Shown here: positions 1 to 7,927 of the stretch, piece after piece | Layout of the letters: each line of letters opens with the position of its first letter | Position numbering within the stretch: the stretch's first letter is position 1 | Source of the DNA: Chitinophagales bacterium | Lineage (GTDB): Bacteria > Bacteroidota > Bacteroidia > Chitinophagales > Saprospiraceae | Length of the DNA: 61,975 bases | Direction of reading: 5' to 3' | Assembly: GCA_013298955.1 (NCBI GenBank) | Contig: JAAFJT010000015.1 | Coordinates: 1-61,975 of the forward strand | The notes under the pieces: generated by a model | The model's input: the letters and a program-made list of their open reading frames with translations, nothing else | Database searches by the model: none | Told to the model about the DNA's origin: nothing | Translations under genes and position numbers: made by a program

Positions 1-352
1 TGTCCTATGCAACCTATGTGTACTATGTGTTTTAAAAATCGTTCCAATCGTATCCTATGAAGAATGCCCCTATGTGTCCTATGCAACCTATGTGTACTAT
101 GTGTTTTAAAAATCGTTCCAATCGTATCCTATGAAGAATGCCCCTATGTGTCCTATGCAACCTATGTGTACTATGTGTTTTAAAAATCGTTCCAATCGTA
201 TCCTATGAAGAATGCCCCTATGTGTCCTATGCAACCTATGTGTACTATGTGTTTTAAAAATCGTTCCAATCGTATCCTATGAAGAATGCCCCTATGTGTC
301 CTATGCAACCTATGTGTACTATGTGTTTTAAAAATCGTTCCAATCGTACCCT
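1..352. repeat. 74-bp tandem repeat, about 4.7 copies
   Basis: A unit beginning TGTCCTATGCAACCTATGTG recurs at 1, 75, 149, 223 and 297, an exact 74-bp period with almost no divergence. It also contains CTATGTGTTTTAAAAATCG and a GAAGAATGCCCC stretch. The array runs off the left window edge and stops just before the stop codon of the sugar kinase gene at 357. The CCTATGTG word recurs in inverted-repeat form near 38.7 kb and 42.9 kb, so this is an expanded member of a dispersed family. There are no unique spacers, so it is not a CRISPR array. Confidence 0.95.
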
Positions 353-356
353 ATTT

Positions 357-1271
357 TTAGAGGGATACTTGCATCATTTCTTTAAAACGTTGAACTCTAC
401 GTTCAATGCGCTCTTGTGTCAAGCCTTTGATGCCGTCAATACTGAATTTTTCAACACAAAAAGAAGCCATCGCAGAACCATAAATCAACGCTCGTTTCAT
501 ATTTTCGTAAGACGTATCCCCTGTTTTAGCAATATAACCGATAAATCCACCCGCGAAAGTATCACCCGCGCCAGTAGGGTCGGTCACCAATTCCAAAGGC
601 AAAGCGGGTGCGTAAAACATTTTGTTTTGATGAAAAAGCATTGCACCATGTTCCCCTTTTTTGATGACCAAATATTTCGGTCCCATTGTTAAAATCACTT
701 TTGCCGCTTTGACTAAGGCATATTCGCCACTCAATTGCCGCGCTTCTTCGTCATTAATCGTCAAAACATCCACTTTGGCAATCACTTTTTTCAAACTATC
801 CATTGCCACATTCATCCAAAAATTCATGGTGTCTAAAACGACTAATTTTGGTTTTGCCTTCAATTGGTCTAAAACCTGCATTTGAATATCGGGTGTCAAA
901 TTGCCCAACATGACATATTCGGCATTACAATAGGGTGCAGGTAAAATAGGGTCAAAATTCGCAAGTACATTTAAATCAGTGACTAATGTATCTCGATGAT
1001 TCATATTTGTATGATAACGACCTGCCCAAAAAAACGATTTTTCGCCTTTTTTGATTTGAAGTCCTTCTAAATCAACGCCTCTTGATTTCAAATAATCCAA
1101 TTCCTTTGCAGGAAAATCATCGCCAACCACTGCCGACAATTGAATATTTTTCGTAAAATAAGATGCTGCAATACTGATGTACGTGCATGCGCCGCCGATA
1201 ACCATTTCTGCTTTGCCGTGTGGGGTTTCAATCGTGTCAAAGGCGACTGTGCCGACTGTTAATAAGCTCAT
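357..1271 (-). CDS. PfkB-family sugar kinase
   Basis: This 304-residue protein belongs to the ribokinase/PfkB fold, which phosphorylates sugars or nucleosides with ATP in the cytoplasm. The C-terminal signature DPTGAGDTFAGGF lies at residues 231-243, with Asp237 as the expected catalytic base, and a Gly-Gly substrate-binding segment (VIGGACTY) lies near residue 25. Length is normal for the family. The ATG at 1271 gives an N-terminus (MSLLTVGTVAFDTIE) typical of Bacteroidota members. The substrate cannot be read from sequence: ribose, adenosine and fructose phosphates are all used in this family. The gene is transcribed away from tRNA-Met and ends at the tandem repeat array, with no co-directional neighbour inside the window. 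Confidence 0.85.
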   Translation of the reverse strand: MSLLTVGTVAFDTIETPHGKAEMVIGGACTYISIAASYFTKNIQLSAVVGDDFPAKELDYLKSRGVDLEGLQIKKGEKSFFWAGRYHTNMNHRDTLVTDLNVLANFDPILPAPYCNAEYVMLGNLTPDIQMQVLDQLKAKPKLVVLDTMNFWMNVAMDSLKKVIAKVDVLTINDEEARQLSGEYALVKAAKVILTMGPKYLVIKKGEHGAMLFHQNKMFYAPALPLELVTDPTGAGDTFAGGFIGYIAKTGDTSYENMKRALIYGSAMASFCVEKFSIDGIKGLTQERIERRVQRFKEMMQVSL

Positions 1272-1363
1272 AAAATATATTTTTAATTTTTTGAAAAAAG
1301 ATTTGCAAAATTCCGATAAAAAGTTGAACTTTGCGTCCGATTTAGGAAAATTTTTTTCTGAAT

Positions 1364-1438
1364 GGTCCTGTAGCTCAGTTGGTTAGTAGCACCTGACTCA
1401 TAATCAGGGGGTCCTTGGTTCAAGCCCAAGCGGGACCA
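1364..1438 (+). tRNA. tRNA-Met (CAT)
   Basis: The acceptor arms GGTCCTG/CGGGACC pair over seven positions (one G-T). The anticodon stem CCTGA/TCAGG encloses the loop CTCATAA with anticodon CAT, and a TTCAAGC T-loop is present. The leading G and elongator-like body suggest elongator Met, although a CAT anticodon could also be Ile2. The D-arm reads TAGC where GAGC would be expected opposite GCTC, leaving one C-T mismatch. CCA is not encoded. A stem-loop with a T-run follows at 1461. Confidence 0.9.
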
Positions 1439-1460
1439 CCGCTTTCCTAAAAGCAACCCA

Positions 1461-1495
1461 ATGTCGTTATTCGGTCATCGAATAGCGGCATTTTT
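1461..1495 (+). terminator. Rho-independent terminator after tRNA-Met
   Basis: ATGTCGTTATTCG and CGAATAGCGGCAT pair over 13 positions (two G-T pairs) around a five-base loop and are followed directly by TTTTTG, the normal shape of an intrinsic terminator. Confidence 0.75.
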
Positions 1496-1510
1496 GTTAG
1501 TAGCGAAGTC

Positions 1511-1542
1511 GGGGACTTTACGTAAGTGTTCGTAAAGTCCCC
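1511..1542. repeat. Inverted repeat, ACTTTACGTAAGT family
   Basis: GGGGACTTTACG and CGTAAAGTCCCC form a perfect 12-bp stem around TAAGTGTT. The element lies between tRNA-Met and the convergent VWA-dehydratase gene. The same words recur at 14197-14288 and 33389-33464, so it is a dispersed family, possibly acting as a bidirectional terminator. Confidence 0.8.
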
Positions 1543-1547
1543 AATTT

Positions 1548-3878
1548 TTACAAAGAAACACCCCGCTTCCAAGGAATAAAATCATCTTGTTCGAGCAAAA
1601 CAGCTTTCGGAATCGTGCGTCCTGAAGCAATTTCAATACAAAAATCTAAAATGGCATTGCCCATTTCGGGGATTGTTTTTTCCCCAGTGATGATTTTACC
1701 TGTATCTATATCAATAATATCTGCCATGTGTTTGGCTAAATTCGTATTCGTAGAAACTTTAATAACAGGACAAAGTGGATTACCTGTGGGCGTACCCAAC
1801 CCAGTCGAAAAAAGTATCAAATTAGTGCCAGCCGCAGTCATCGCAGTGGTGCATTCGACATCATTTCCGGGTGTGCAAAGCAGATTCAGCCCTGATTTTT
1901 GAACCCATTCGGGATAATCTAATACATCATTAACGGGCGAAGTGCCTCCTTTTTTGGCAGCTCCTGCCGATTTCATAGCATCCGTTATCAAACCGTCTTT
2001 AATGTTGCCCGGACTCGGATTCATATCAAACCCCGAACCGACTGCTGCTGCTCGCTGCGCATAAGTGCGTTGTAATGTCGCAAATTTATCCGCAATTGTT
2101 TTGTTAATACAGCGATTAAGTAAGGTTTGTTCTTGTCCGCAGAGTTCTGGAAACTCTGCCAAAACGACCGAACCGCCCAACGCACTCAATAAATCTGCGG
2201 TATGTCCCATAGCGGGATTCGCCGAAATGCCCGAAAACCCATCCGAACCGCCACATTTTACACCAATATTCAACTTAGAAAGGGGGGCAGGTTTGCGCTC
2301 GATTTGGTTGGCGATTTCGAGTCCTTGATAGGTTTGTCGAATCGCTTCACTTAATAAATGAGCTTCTGTGCCACATTTTTGTTGGTCAAGTAAGACAAGT
2401 GGTTTATTAAAATTGGGACTTCGTTTTTTCAACTCCTGCGTAAAAATTTCCATTTGGGCATTCTGACAACCCAAACTCAAAATGGTCGCACCGGCGCAAT
2501 TCGGATGATGAACATAGCCCGCCAATAAACCACATAACGTTTCAGAATCCTGCCGAATCCCACCACAGCCGCCTTGATGTGTCAAAACTTTAATCCCATC
2601 CATGTTTTTAAAATGCCGATTTTGATATAAAGATAGGGAGGGCGCAACTGCTTTGAGAGAAGGTTCATCAATTGTTTTGTTTTTCAAATGACGCACTAAT
2701 GCTTGATAATCATTTTCTTTTGAATAACCTAATTCTTTAATAAGTGCTTCATGGATTACTGTAACATTTCGATTTTCACAAAAAACCAATGGAATAATCA
2801 ACCAAATATTCATCGTCCCAACTTGTCCGTCAGCGCGATGATACCCTTCAAAAGTTTTGTCCGAAAATGCTAAAACATCAGGCGGCGACCAATAATAATC
2901 CTGTTCTTTGGTCGTAAAACCAAGAGCGTCATGTCGAACATTGTTTACATGAATGACCTCACCTTGTTGAATCGGACGAATTGCTTTGCCCATTAAATTG
3001 CCATACATAATGATTTCATCGCCCATTTCGAGGGCTTCTGCGGCAAATTTATGTTTAGCTGCAACGTCTGTGATTAATGTAATCAGTTGATTATCAATTG
3101 TTAGTGAAGTGCCTTTGCGCAAGGTTTGTAATGCCACAATCAAATTGTCGGCAGGATGTATTTTTAAAATAGGAGCAGTGACGGCAACAGGTTCTTCAGG
3201 CGCGAGTTCGGCAGGCGTTTCGCCGCGCAACTGTGCAAACATGTTTTTAAACATCAAATTGGTCTTAAACGCATCTTGCGAATTTTCGTATTCGTCCAAA
3301 CGGTCTGCCGCTTGATACGTAATCGCTACAATATATTGAGTGACGTGCGCAAATTGCGACAAATCCAACTTAATCGTCCCACTCAAAGCCGCCACCGTTT
3401 GGTAAAAAAAGGTAGAACTGCGGTGTCCCAATGCCTGAATGGGATAAATGCGAATGCCCTCTGCTTTTGCCAAAGTCGTTTCTTCGCGCCAATCGTATAA
3501 TTCTTCTTTGGTCTCATATTTGTATCCTTTTTCATGAGGCGGCGCGTCACCCAATAAAATGGCGACTCGATTCGTAGAAGTCCATGAAAAATTTCGGAAC
3601 TCATGGAGGGCTAACGCATAACATTCGGCATCATCGCCGCCACCACAAGAAGATTCGCGGTTGAGGAAGTCAATAATATCGGCATGTTGGTTGGTCAAAT
3701 CCATTTTTTGAAGCGTATCGACATCACAATAATCGTTGTGAATGAGGATACCAATCTTCAAATTTTCGTAAATACCAAACAATTCGTCCACCAAAGTAGC
3801 GATTTTTCGGCGCACTTCGCGGCGCACAGAGGACATACTGCCCGTATCATCGAAACTGATAACTAAATTTAATTCCAT
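1548..3878 (-). CDS. VWA domain-altronate dehydratase (UxaA-type) fusion
   Basis: One uninterrupted frame joins two unrelated modules. Residues 1-200 are a von Willebrand A-like domain with a MIDAS-type motif (FDDTGSMSS, residues 9-17) and a second acidic segment, GGGDDAECYALALHEF. Residues about 237-310 resemble the SAF domain at the N-terminus of altronate/galactarate dehydratases, and about 345-776 match the dehydratase core, including GGCGGIRQD, LGCQNAQME, KCGGSDGFSGI and TPGNDVECTTAMTAAG. UxaA dehydrates D-altronate to 2-keto-3-deoxygluconate using Fe2+. An upstream in-frame ATG at 3989 would add 37 poorly coding-like residues, so the ATG at 3878, which begins the VWA strand, is preferred. 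No uxaB, uxaC or kdgK lies nearby. The fusion is odd: either the VWA domain binds a partner or the enzyme has been redirected. Confidence 0.85.
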   Translation of the reverse strand: MELNLVISFDDTGSMSSVRREVRRKIATLVDELFGIYENLKIGILIHNDYCDVDTLQKMDLTNQHADIIDFLNRESSCGGGDDAECYALALHEFRNFSWTSTNRVAILLGDAPPHEKGYKYETKEELYDWREETTLAKAEGIRIYPIQALGHRSSTFFYQTVAALSGTIKLDLSQFAHVTQYIVAITYQAADRLDEYENSQDAFKTNLMFKNMFAQLRGETPAELAPEEPVAVTAPILKIHPADNLIVALQTLRKGTSLTIDNQLITLITDVAAKHKFAAEALEMGDEIIMYGNLMGKAIRPIQQGEVIHVNNVRHDALGFTTKEQDYYWSPPDVLAFSDKTFEGYHRADGQVGTMNIWLIIPLVFCENRNVTVIHEALIKELGYSKENDYQALVRHLKNKTIDEPSLKAVAPSLSLYQNRHFKNMDGIKVLTHQGGCGGIRQDSETLCGLLAGYVHHPNCAGATILSLGCQNAQMEIFTQELKKRSPNFNKPLVLLDQQKCGTEAHLLSEAIRQTYQGLEIANQIERKPAPLSKLNIGVKCGGSDGFSGISANPAMGHTADLLSALGGSVVLAEFPELCGQEQTLLNRCINKTIADKFATLQRTYAQRAAAVGSGFDMNPSPGNIKDGLITDAMKSAGAAKKGGTSPVNDVLDYPEWVQKSGLNLLCTPGNDVECTTAMTAAGTNLILFSTGLGTPTGNPLCPVIKVSTNTNLAKHMADIIDIDTGKIITGEKTIPEMGNAILDFCIEIASGRTIPKAVLLEQDDFIPWKRGVSL

Positions 3879-4081
3879 TAAAAAGGGTTTAAAATTTTGA
3901 AATAAATAGCCTATACCTATCGTATTCAAACAAGGTGTCAAAATTGTGTCAAAAATAAAATAAAAAAGAATATTCGCTTGAAAAAACACTTTTCAATGCA
4001 ATATTGGATTCCATTTAACAGTTTTAAGAAGGTAATTTAAATCGGCATCGCCTCATTTTTTCATCAAAAATCCTCATTTGC

Positions 4082-4318
4082 ATGGAGCAAAACTTTACAC
4101 AAAATCAAATGGTACAGCAATTGTACAAAGAACTTTTAGCAGACGAAACGGCTGCATTACAAGCTAAGATTCGTCCCAATCCGTCTTTACAAAAAGAAGC
4201 GGATGATTTTTTAATCGCTTATCAATATTTGCCGAAAGTCAAATTTAACCCGTCTCATTCGGTGTTAGAGCGCATTTTGCGGCATAGTGCAACCACTGCG
4301 GTAGAACCGCAAATGTAA
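4082..4318 (+). CDS. Small conserved-looking hypothetical protein
   Basis: This 78-residue protein is not recognised. It is hydrophilic and probably helical: a Gln/Glu-rich N-terminal half followed by FLIAYQYLPKVKFNPSHSVL and a short basic ILRHS segment. It has no signal peptide, membrane helix or metal motif. The arrangement (short helical acidic N-terminus, then a proline-bounded linker) resembles small Bacteroidota proteins related to anti-sigma N-terminal regions, but the resemblance is too weak for a name. It stands alone, divergent from the dehydratase fusion and immediately upstream of the repeat block at 4322-4985. Confidence 0.6.
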   Translation: MEQNFTQNQMVQQLYKELLADETAALQAKIRPNPSLQKEADDFLIAYQYLPKVKFNPSHSVLERILRHSATTAVEPQM

Positions 4319-4321
4319 TGT

Positions 4322-4451
4322 TAAGTAGTTGACTCGAAATAAGCTATCAAAACGCAAATGATTGAAAATCAGCGTATTCGTATAGAATTAAGGTCGGCGA
4401 GGTTGCAACATCGCCGACCTTTTGGATCGGTTCTTTCAATTGAACTACTTA
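4322..4451. repeat. MITE-like element, copy A
   Basis: A 130-bp element bounded by TAAGTAGTTGA on the left and its near-exact inverse (TGAACTACTTA) on the right. Inside are a GATTGAAAATCAGCGTATTCG segment and a palindrome at 4391-4420 whose arms are AGGTCGGCGA and TCGCCGACCT. Copies B (4770-4899) and C (37381-37575) share the termini and layout. No open frame is present, so it would be non-autonomous if mobile. No clear target-site duplication was seen. Confidence 0.65.
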
Positions 4452-4459
4452 TTATCTTT

Positions 4460-4509
4460 ATAAAACAAAAGTTGCGTCAATTGCCCAATTGACGCAACTT
4501 TTGTTTTAT
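4460..4509. repeat. 50-bp perfect palindrome
   Basis: Two 24-base arms (ATAAAACAAAAGTTGCGTCA plus ATTG, and its exact inverse) are separated by CC. It lies directly after MITE-like copy A. TTGCGTCAA is also the core of the palindromes at 37519 and 61778, which links this site to the 33-bp palindrome family. Confidence 0.85.
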
Positions 4510-4530
4510 ACTTCACGCATGACCGTTTTG

Positions 4531-4672
4531 GGATACAATGGGAGCACGGATGACGCGGATTGGGCGAATTTTCACGGATTTTTTTGGGATTGTTTCCGAA
4601 TTTTGCACGGAGTTCCCAAAAAAATCCGCGCTCACCCGATCAATCCGCGTCATCCGCGTTCCAATTGTATCC
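4531..4672. repeat. Long inverted repeat with GGATGACGCGGATT words
   Basis: The left arm (GGATACAATGGGAGCACGGA then TGACGCGGATTG) is mirrored by the right arm (CAATCCGCGTCATCCGCGTT then CCAATTGTATCC). Inner arms TTTTTTTGGGA and TCCCAAAAAAA pair as well. A half copy (CCTAATCCGTGTCATTCGTG) occurs near 43858. No gene is seen here; the apparent open frame across it is an artefact of the repeat. Confidence 0.75.
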
Positions 4673-4726
4673 TAACTTTCCAAAGCGGAAATAGTTGCTG
4701 GCGGCACAGTAATTTCCGTTTTGGAA

Positions 4727-4985
4727 AATTCTTGAAATAGGGTGCTTATGATTCCAAGGATTTTAAGGATAAGTAGTTGAAAGGAAAAAATCGACCAAAA
4801 GAGATACCTGCTAAAAGATTGATTATCAAGGTCGTATAACGTTTGGAAGGTTTCAAACCCTCCAAACGTTGTTGTCGGTTCTTTTAATTCAACTACTTAC
4901 TTACAGTTGAATATCGCAAATTTTAACTAAAAAGATACTTTTTATCCTTCCAATCATACGCATCCTATTTCAAGAATTTTCCAAA
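4727..4985. repeat. GAAATAGGATGC-family inverted repeat interrupted by a MITE-like element
   Basis: The left arm (AATTCTTGAAATAGGGTGCT then TATGATTCCAAGGAT) and right arm (ATCCTTCCAATCATACGCAT then CCTATTTCAAGAATT) are inverse copies. The MITE-like element at 4770-4899 sits in the loop, so one repeat appears nested inside another. An intact relative lies at 29581-29714 and a decayed one at about 12430-12590. Confidence 0.7.
4770..4899. repeat. MITE-like element, copy B
   Basis: The termini TAAGTAGTTGA and TCAACTACTTA are perfect inverses 130 bp apart. The interior holds AGATTGATTATCAAGGTCG and a palindrome at 4839-4870 with arms AACGTTTGGAAGG and CCCTCCAAACGTT. The length matches copy A, but the internal palindrome has different arms. 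Confidence 0.7.
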
Positions 4986-5071
4986 GGGGCAACTGCTGTC
5001 AAAACATAAATGCGATTCAACTGTTTAGGAGGGATAAAAACTTTGCTCCACTCTAAAAAGCAACTTTGAAT

Positions 5072-5677
5072 ATGAAAAAATTAATTATTGTAACGGCTCC
5101 TTCGGGCGCGGGCAAAACGACGATTGTGCAGCACCTATTGCGCACGTTTGATACGTTAGCCTTTTCTGTTTCGGCAACCAATCGGGCGCGCCGCCCGCGA
5201 GAGATAGATGGAAAAGATTACTATTTTTTGAGCGATAGTGATTTTAATCAACGCATTAAACAAAATGATTTTTTAGAATATGAAGAAGTCTATGCTGCTC
5301 AATATTATGGCACGTTGAAACAAGAATTAGAACGGTTGTGGGATTTGGGTAAAACCATCATCTTTGATGTGGATGTCAAAGGCGCGACGAATATAAAAAA
5401 AGCATATCCATTGGATTCGTTAGCCATCTTTATTCAACCGCCCTCAGAAGCCGTTTTGATGGAACGATTGAAAGGGCGCAAGACTGAAACGCCCGAAAGT
5501 TTAAAAAAACGCATCGCTCGGGCAAAAGAAGAGTTGACTTATCACAACAAATTCGATTGTGTGATTGTTAATGATGTATTGGACAACGCGTTACAACACG
5601 CCGAACAACTTGTTGGCGCATTTCTACACACAACCATCACTCCACAGGAGGATTACATCACCCACAATCATTGCTAA
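5072..5677 (+). CDS. gmk: Guanylate kinase
   Basis: This 201-residue enzyme phosphorylates GMP to GDP with ATP, an essential step of purine nucleotide metabolism. The P-loop APSGAGKTT lies at residues 9-17. The GMP-binding region has ATNRARRPREIDGKDYYF and FLEYEEVYAAQYYGT, the lid is GRKTETPESLKKRI, and IIFDVDVKGA supplies the Walker B-like strand. Length fits bacterial Gmk. The ATG at 5072 is preferred over the TTG six bases upstream. One base separates its stop codon from the apaG start, so the two genes are probably co-transcribed. Confidence 0.97.
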   Translation: MKKLIIVTAPSGAGKTTIVQHLLRTFDTLAFSVSATNRARRPREIDGKDYYFLSDSDFNQRIKQNDFLEYEEVYAAQYYGTLKQELERLWDLGKTIIFDVDVKGATNIKKAYPLDSLAIFIQPPSEAVLMERLKGRKTETPESLKKRIARAKEELTYHNKFDCVIVNDVLDNALQHAEQLVGAFLHTTITPQEDYITHNHC

Positions 5678-5678
5678 A

Positions 5679-6068
5679 ATGGTGGAAACTTTAATCACAA
5701 ACGGTATCAGAATCAGTGTCGAACACCGCTATAGATTAGATTTGAGTTGCCCGCACAAGGGACAATTTATATTTACGTATGCCGTAACGATTGAAAATCA
5801 ATCCGACCAAACCGTGCGATTGATGCGGCGGCATTGGTATATCCACGATTCGAGTGTCCCGATGCGTGAAGTGACGGGCGATGGCGTAGTGGGGAGTCAG
5901 CCGATTTTGCCGCCGGGCAAGGAATATCGGTATGAATCATGGTCTCATTTGATGAGTGATGTCGGCAAAATGTATGGTTTTTACACGTTTATGGGCATGC
6001 GCGATGGCAGCCCAATACAAGTGCGTATTCCTGAATTCAAATTAATTGTTCCATGTCGTTTAAATTAA
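5679..6068 (+). CDS. apaG: ApaG domain protein
   Basis: This 129-residue protein matches the ApaG (DUF525) fold, a small beta-sandwich also found in F-box proteins and linked to Mg2+/Co2+ resistance and diadenosine tetraphosphate levels. Diagnostic segments are GDGVVGSQPILPPGKEYRYES and KMYGFYTFM near residues 66-104. The ATG at 5679 starts one base after the gmk stop and gives the usual ApaG length; a longer upstream frame would overlap gmk and is rejected. Pairing with gmk is typical of this phylum. Confidence 0.93.
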   Translation: MVETLITNGIRISVEHRYRLDLSCPHKGQFIFTYAVTIENQSDQTVRLMRRHWYIHDSSVPMREVTGDGVVGSQPILPPGKEYRYESWSHLMSDVGKMYGFYTFMGMRDGSPIQVRIPEFKLIVPCRLN

Positions 6069-6192
6069 AATGGAAAGGATTCAATTGATTGATTTTCAAT
6101 AATTTACATTTTAATTGAAAAAAGAATCATTAGAATCCTTTCCATTGAAACCTATTTCACTTGAATTTATCATTTCAAACATTTACTTGGTC

Positions 6193-6873
6193 ATGGTTAA
6201 AAAAATACTTATTGCTACCATTAGTATTACCTTGATAGTCCATTGTATGCTTGCGCAAAACTCCAATTTCGCGCTCACGATTCAAACCACTACGATTGAA
6301 TCGCCGATTCCATTTAGTGGTTTCCATAATTATGACCAACTTACGCGCCTTGGCACTAAAAAAGATTTTTCGCTTGAAGTCATAGGTCATTTTTTTTTAA
6401 ATCAAAACACAGCCCTTCGTTTGCGCACGGGTTTGACCCGTTATAATTTTGAAAACGAAACAGGTTCGTTTTCTGCTTTTAGCGGAAAAATGAGTGGCAC
6501 TTTGCAAAAAATCGCTTTGGGGGTCGAATCACGTCGTATTTTAGGGACTCATTTATCATTGCGCTTAGGCAGTGACCTACAAGTTGGTTTGTTTAAGGAG
6601 ATGCGTGATGAATCTCGGAATGATTTCAGATTTTTTATAAAAAAATTTAAGACGAATATCGTAACAGGCTTGCATCCTTTCATGGGGGCAGATTGGTACA
6701 TCTGGCGCGGTTTGGCACTGAGTGCGGAGTTGCGTTTGCCCTTTGAATGGGCTACTTATGAAAATAAGGGTATTTTTGATAATAATAATCCAACTCCTTT
6801 CGATGACGGTACTTTTCAAAAGACGGGTTTCGGGAAGGCGATTAGCAGCATTCAAATTAGTTATTACTTTTAA
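6193..6873 (+). CDS. Secreted, probable outer-membrane beta-barrel protein
   Basis: The 226-residue product begins with a lysine-led hydrophobic signal sequence (MVKKILIATISITLIVHCML, then cleavage near AQ). The mature part is made of alternating strands with aromatic ends (FFLNQNTALRLRTGLTRY, LSAELRLPFEWA) and ends in a terminal aromatic strand, ISSIQISYYF, as expected for an OmpW/porin-like small barrel. The ATG at 6193 is chosen because it places the signal peptide at the N-terminus. It is a clear paralogue of the next gene, 36 bp downstream: both share QTTTIE-P, KDFSLE/KDYSLE and ALRxRxGLTxY. Its function is unknown. Confidence 0.75.
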   Translation: MVKKILIATISITLIVHCMLAQNSNFALTIQTTTIESPIPFSGFHNYDQLTRLGTKKDFSLEVIGHFFLNQNTALRLRTGLTRYNFENETGSFSAFSGKMSGTLQKIALGVESRRILGTHLSLRLGSDLQVGLFKEMRDESRNDFRFFIKKFKTNIVTGLHPFMGADWYIWRGLALSAELRLPFEWATYENKGIFDNNNPTPFDDGTFQKTGFGKAISSIQISYYF

Positions 6874-6909
6874 AACCAATTACTTATATAGATTTAATTC
6901 AACTCAACT

Positions 6910-7608
6910 ATGCTAAACAAATTTTTTTTTTCCATTTTAATTATTTTTGCTTGCGCCATTATCGCACAGGCACAACACCCGAAATGGGGTATCTCCTTAC
7001 AAACCACTACGATTGAACCGCCGCCCCCTTTTAATCATTTTAGAGAATATGGAACCTTGGGAACCAGTTTCGGGAGCGTCATTCGCAAAGATTATTCATT
7101 GGAAGGCATGGTGCGTTTTTTTATGAAAGATAACATTGCTTTGCGTTTTCGGGCGGGATTGACCCAGTATCAGTTTAACAGAGTGTTTTTGAGTGTGAAT
7201 GATTTTCTGCGCACTCAATTAAGTGGTCAATTTGAAAAATATGCATTGGGTATCGAAACGAGTCACCCTTTTGGTAAAAATTTAGGATTTCGCTTTGGGT
7301 GCGACTTACAATATGGTACTTTCAAAAAGATGACAGATATAGAAGAAAGTGATTTTGGACATTCCGAAACGCTTTTTGATAATAACAGCATTTGGAGTTT
7401 AATCCCTTTTTTTGCAGGTGACTGGTTGATAATCAAGGGATTAGCATTAAGCGCGGAATTTCGGATGCCTTTTGAACAATCGAATCTATTAGAAGCAGGG
7501 CAAACGATTTCTACCAATAATCCAGTTTTCACTTTTAGCAATCAACTATCTAATTATGTAGGTTTTGGTACGCCTTTGAGCTGCATTCAGCTGAGTTATC
7601 GGTTTTAG
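6910..7608 (+). CDS. Secreted beta-barrel protein, paralogue of the preceding gene
   Basis: This 232-residue protein has a signal peptide (MLNKFFFSILIIFACAIIAQ) and the same strand pattern as its upstream neighbour, including SLQTTTIEPPPPF, IALRFRAGLTQY and a terminal CIQLSYRF. The two genes form a tandem duplication and probably an operon (36-bp gap). The terminal Phe and regular amphipathic strands point to outer-membrane insertion. The ligand or role cannot be told. A run of AAAAAAATC triplets and the tRNA-Asn promoter follow. Confidence 0.75.
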   Translation: MLNKFFFSILIIFACAIIAQAQHPKWGISLQTTTIEPPPPFNHFREYGTLGTSFGSVIRKDYSLEGMVRFFMKDNIALRFRAGLTQYQFNRVFLSVNDFLRTQLSGQFEKYALGIETSHPFGKNLGFRFGCDLQYGTFKKMTDIEESDFGHSETLFDNNSIWSLIPFFAGDWLIIKGLALSAEFRMPFEQSNLLEAGQTISTNNPVFTFSNQLSNYVGFGTPLSCIQLSYRF

Positions 7609-7650
7609 AAAAAAAAAATCAAAAAAAATCAAAAAAAATCATACAAACTA

Positions 7651-7681
7651 TTGCGCAATTCAAAAAAGCCGCTTATCTTTG
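7651..7681 (+). promoter_or_regulatory. Promoter of tRNA-Asn (TTG/TAnnTTTG)
   Basis: TTG at 7651 and TATCTTTG at 7674-7681 are 20 bases apart, matching the Bacteroidota sigma-A consensus. Transcription should begin near 7688, about 30 nt before the mature tRNA. Confidence 0.8.
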
Positions 7682-7718
7682 CATCGCTTTTTAAAACAAG
7701 GCGAAGATAAGCCAAAAC

Positions 7719-7792
7719 GCCTCTTTAGCTCAGTTGGTTAGAGCGCCGGACTGTTAATCCGTAGGTCCTTGGTTCGAGCCCAAGAAGAGGCG
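7719..7792 (+). tRNA. tRNA-Asn (GTT)
   Basis: GCCTCTT pairs with AAGAGGC to give a full acceptor stem. The D-arm is GCTC/GAGC. The anticodon loop carries GTT within GACTGTTAATCC, and the T-loop is TTCGAGC. It is 74 nt long with no encoded CCA. It has its own promoter and terminator, so it is a single-gene transcription unit. Confidence 0.95.
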
Positions 7793-7796
7793 CAAA

Positions 7797-7828
7797 GCCG
7801 TAAACTGTCAAAAGTTTACGGCTTTTTT
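7797..7828 (+). terminator. Rho-independent terminator after tRNA-Asn
   Basis: GCCGTAAACT and AAGTTTACGGC form a ten-pair stem with loop GTCAA, followed by a run of six T residues. Confidence 0.85.
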
Positions 7829-7927
7829 ATTGGAATTTTTAGGAAGGAGAAGGGTTCAATTCTAATGCCATTATTCCTAAATGCTACTTAGATTAGATGG
7901 ATTTTTAATCTATCCAAGTAAACCTTT

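Noticed and set aside
1-352. CRISPR array
   Set aside because: The units are contiguous with no unique spacers, the 74-bp unit is too long for a CRISPR repeat, and there are no cas genes.
279-692. Plus-strand frame over the sugar kinase gene
   Set aside because: Antisense shadow of a clear PfkB-family gene and of the tandem repeat.
3879-3989. Upstream start for the VWA-dehydratase gene
   Set aside because: The 37 extra residues are AT-driven and precede the natural first strand of the VWA domain.
4489-4740. 83-codon frame across the 4.5 kb repeat block
   Set aside because: It lies wholly in inverted-repeat sequence and its peptide follows the repeat words; there is no coding signature.
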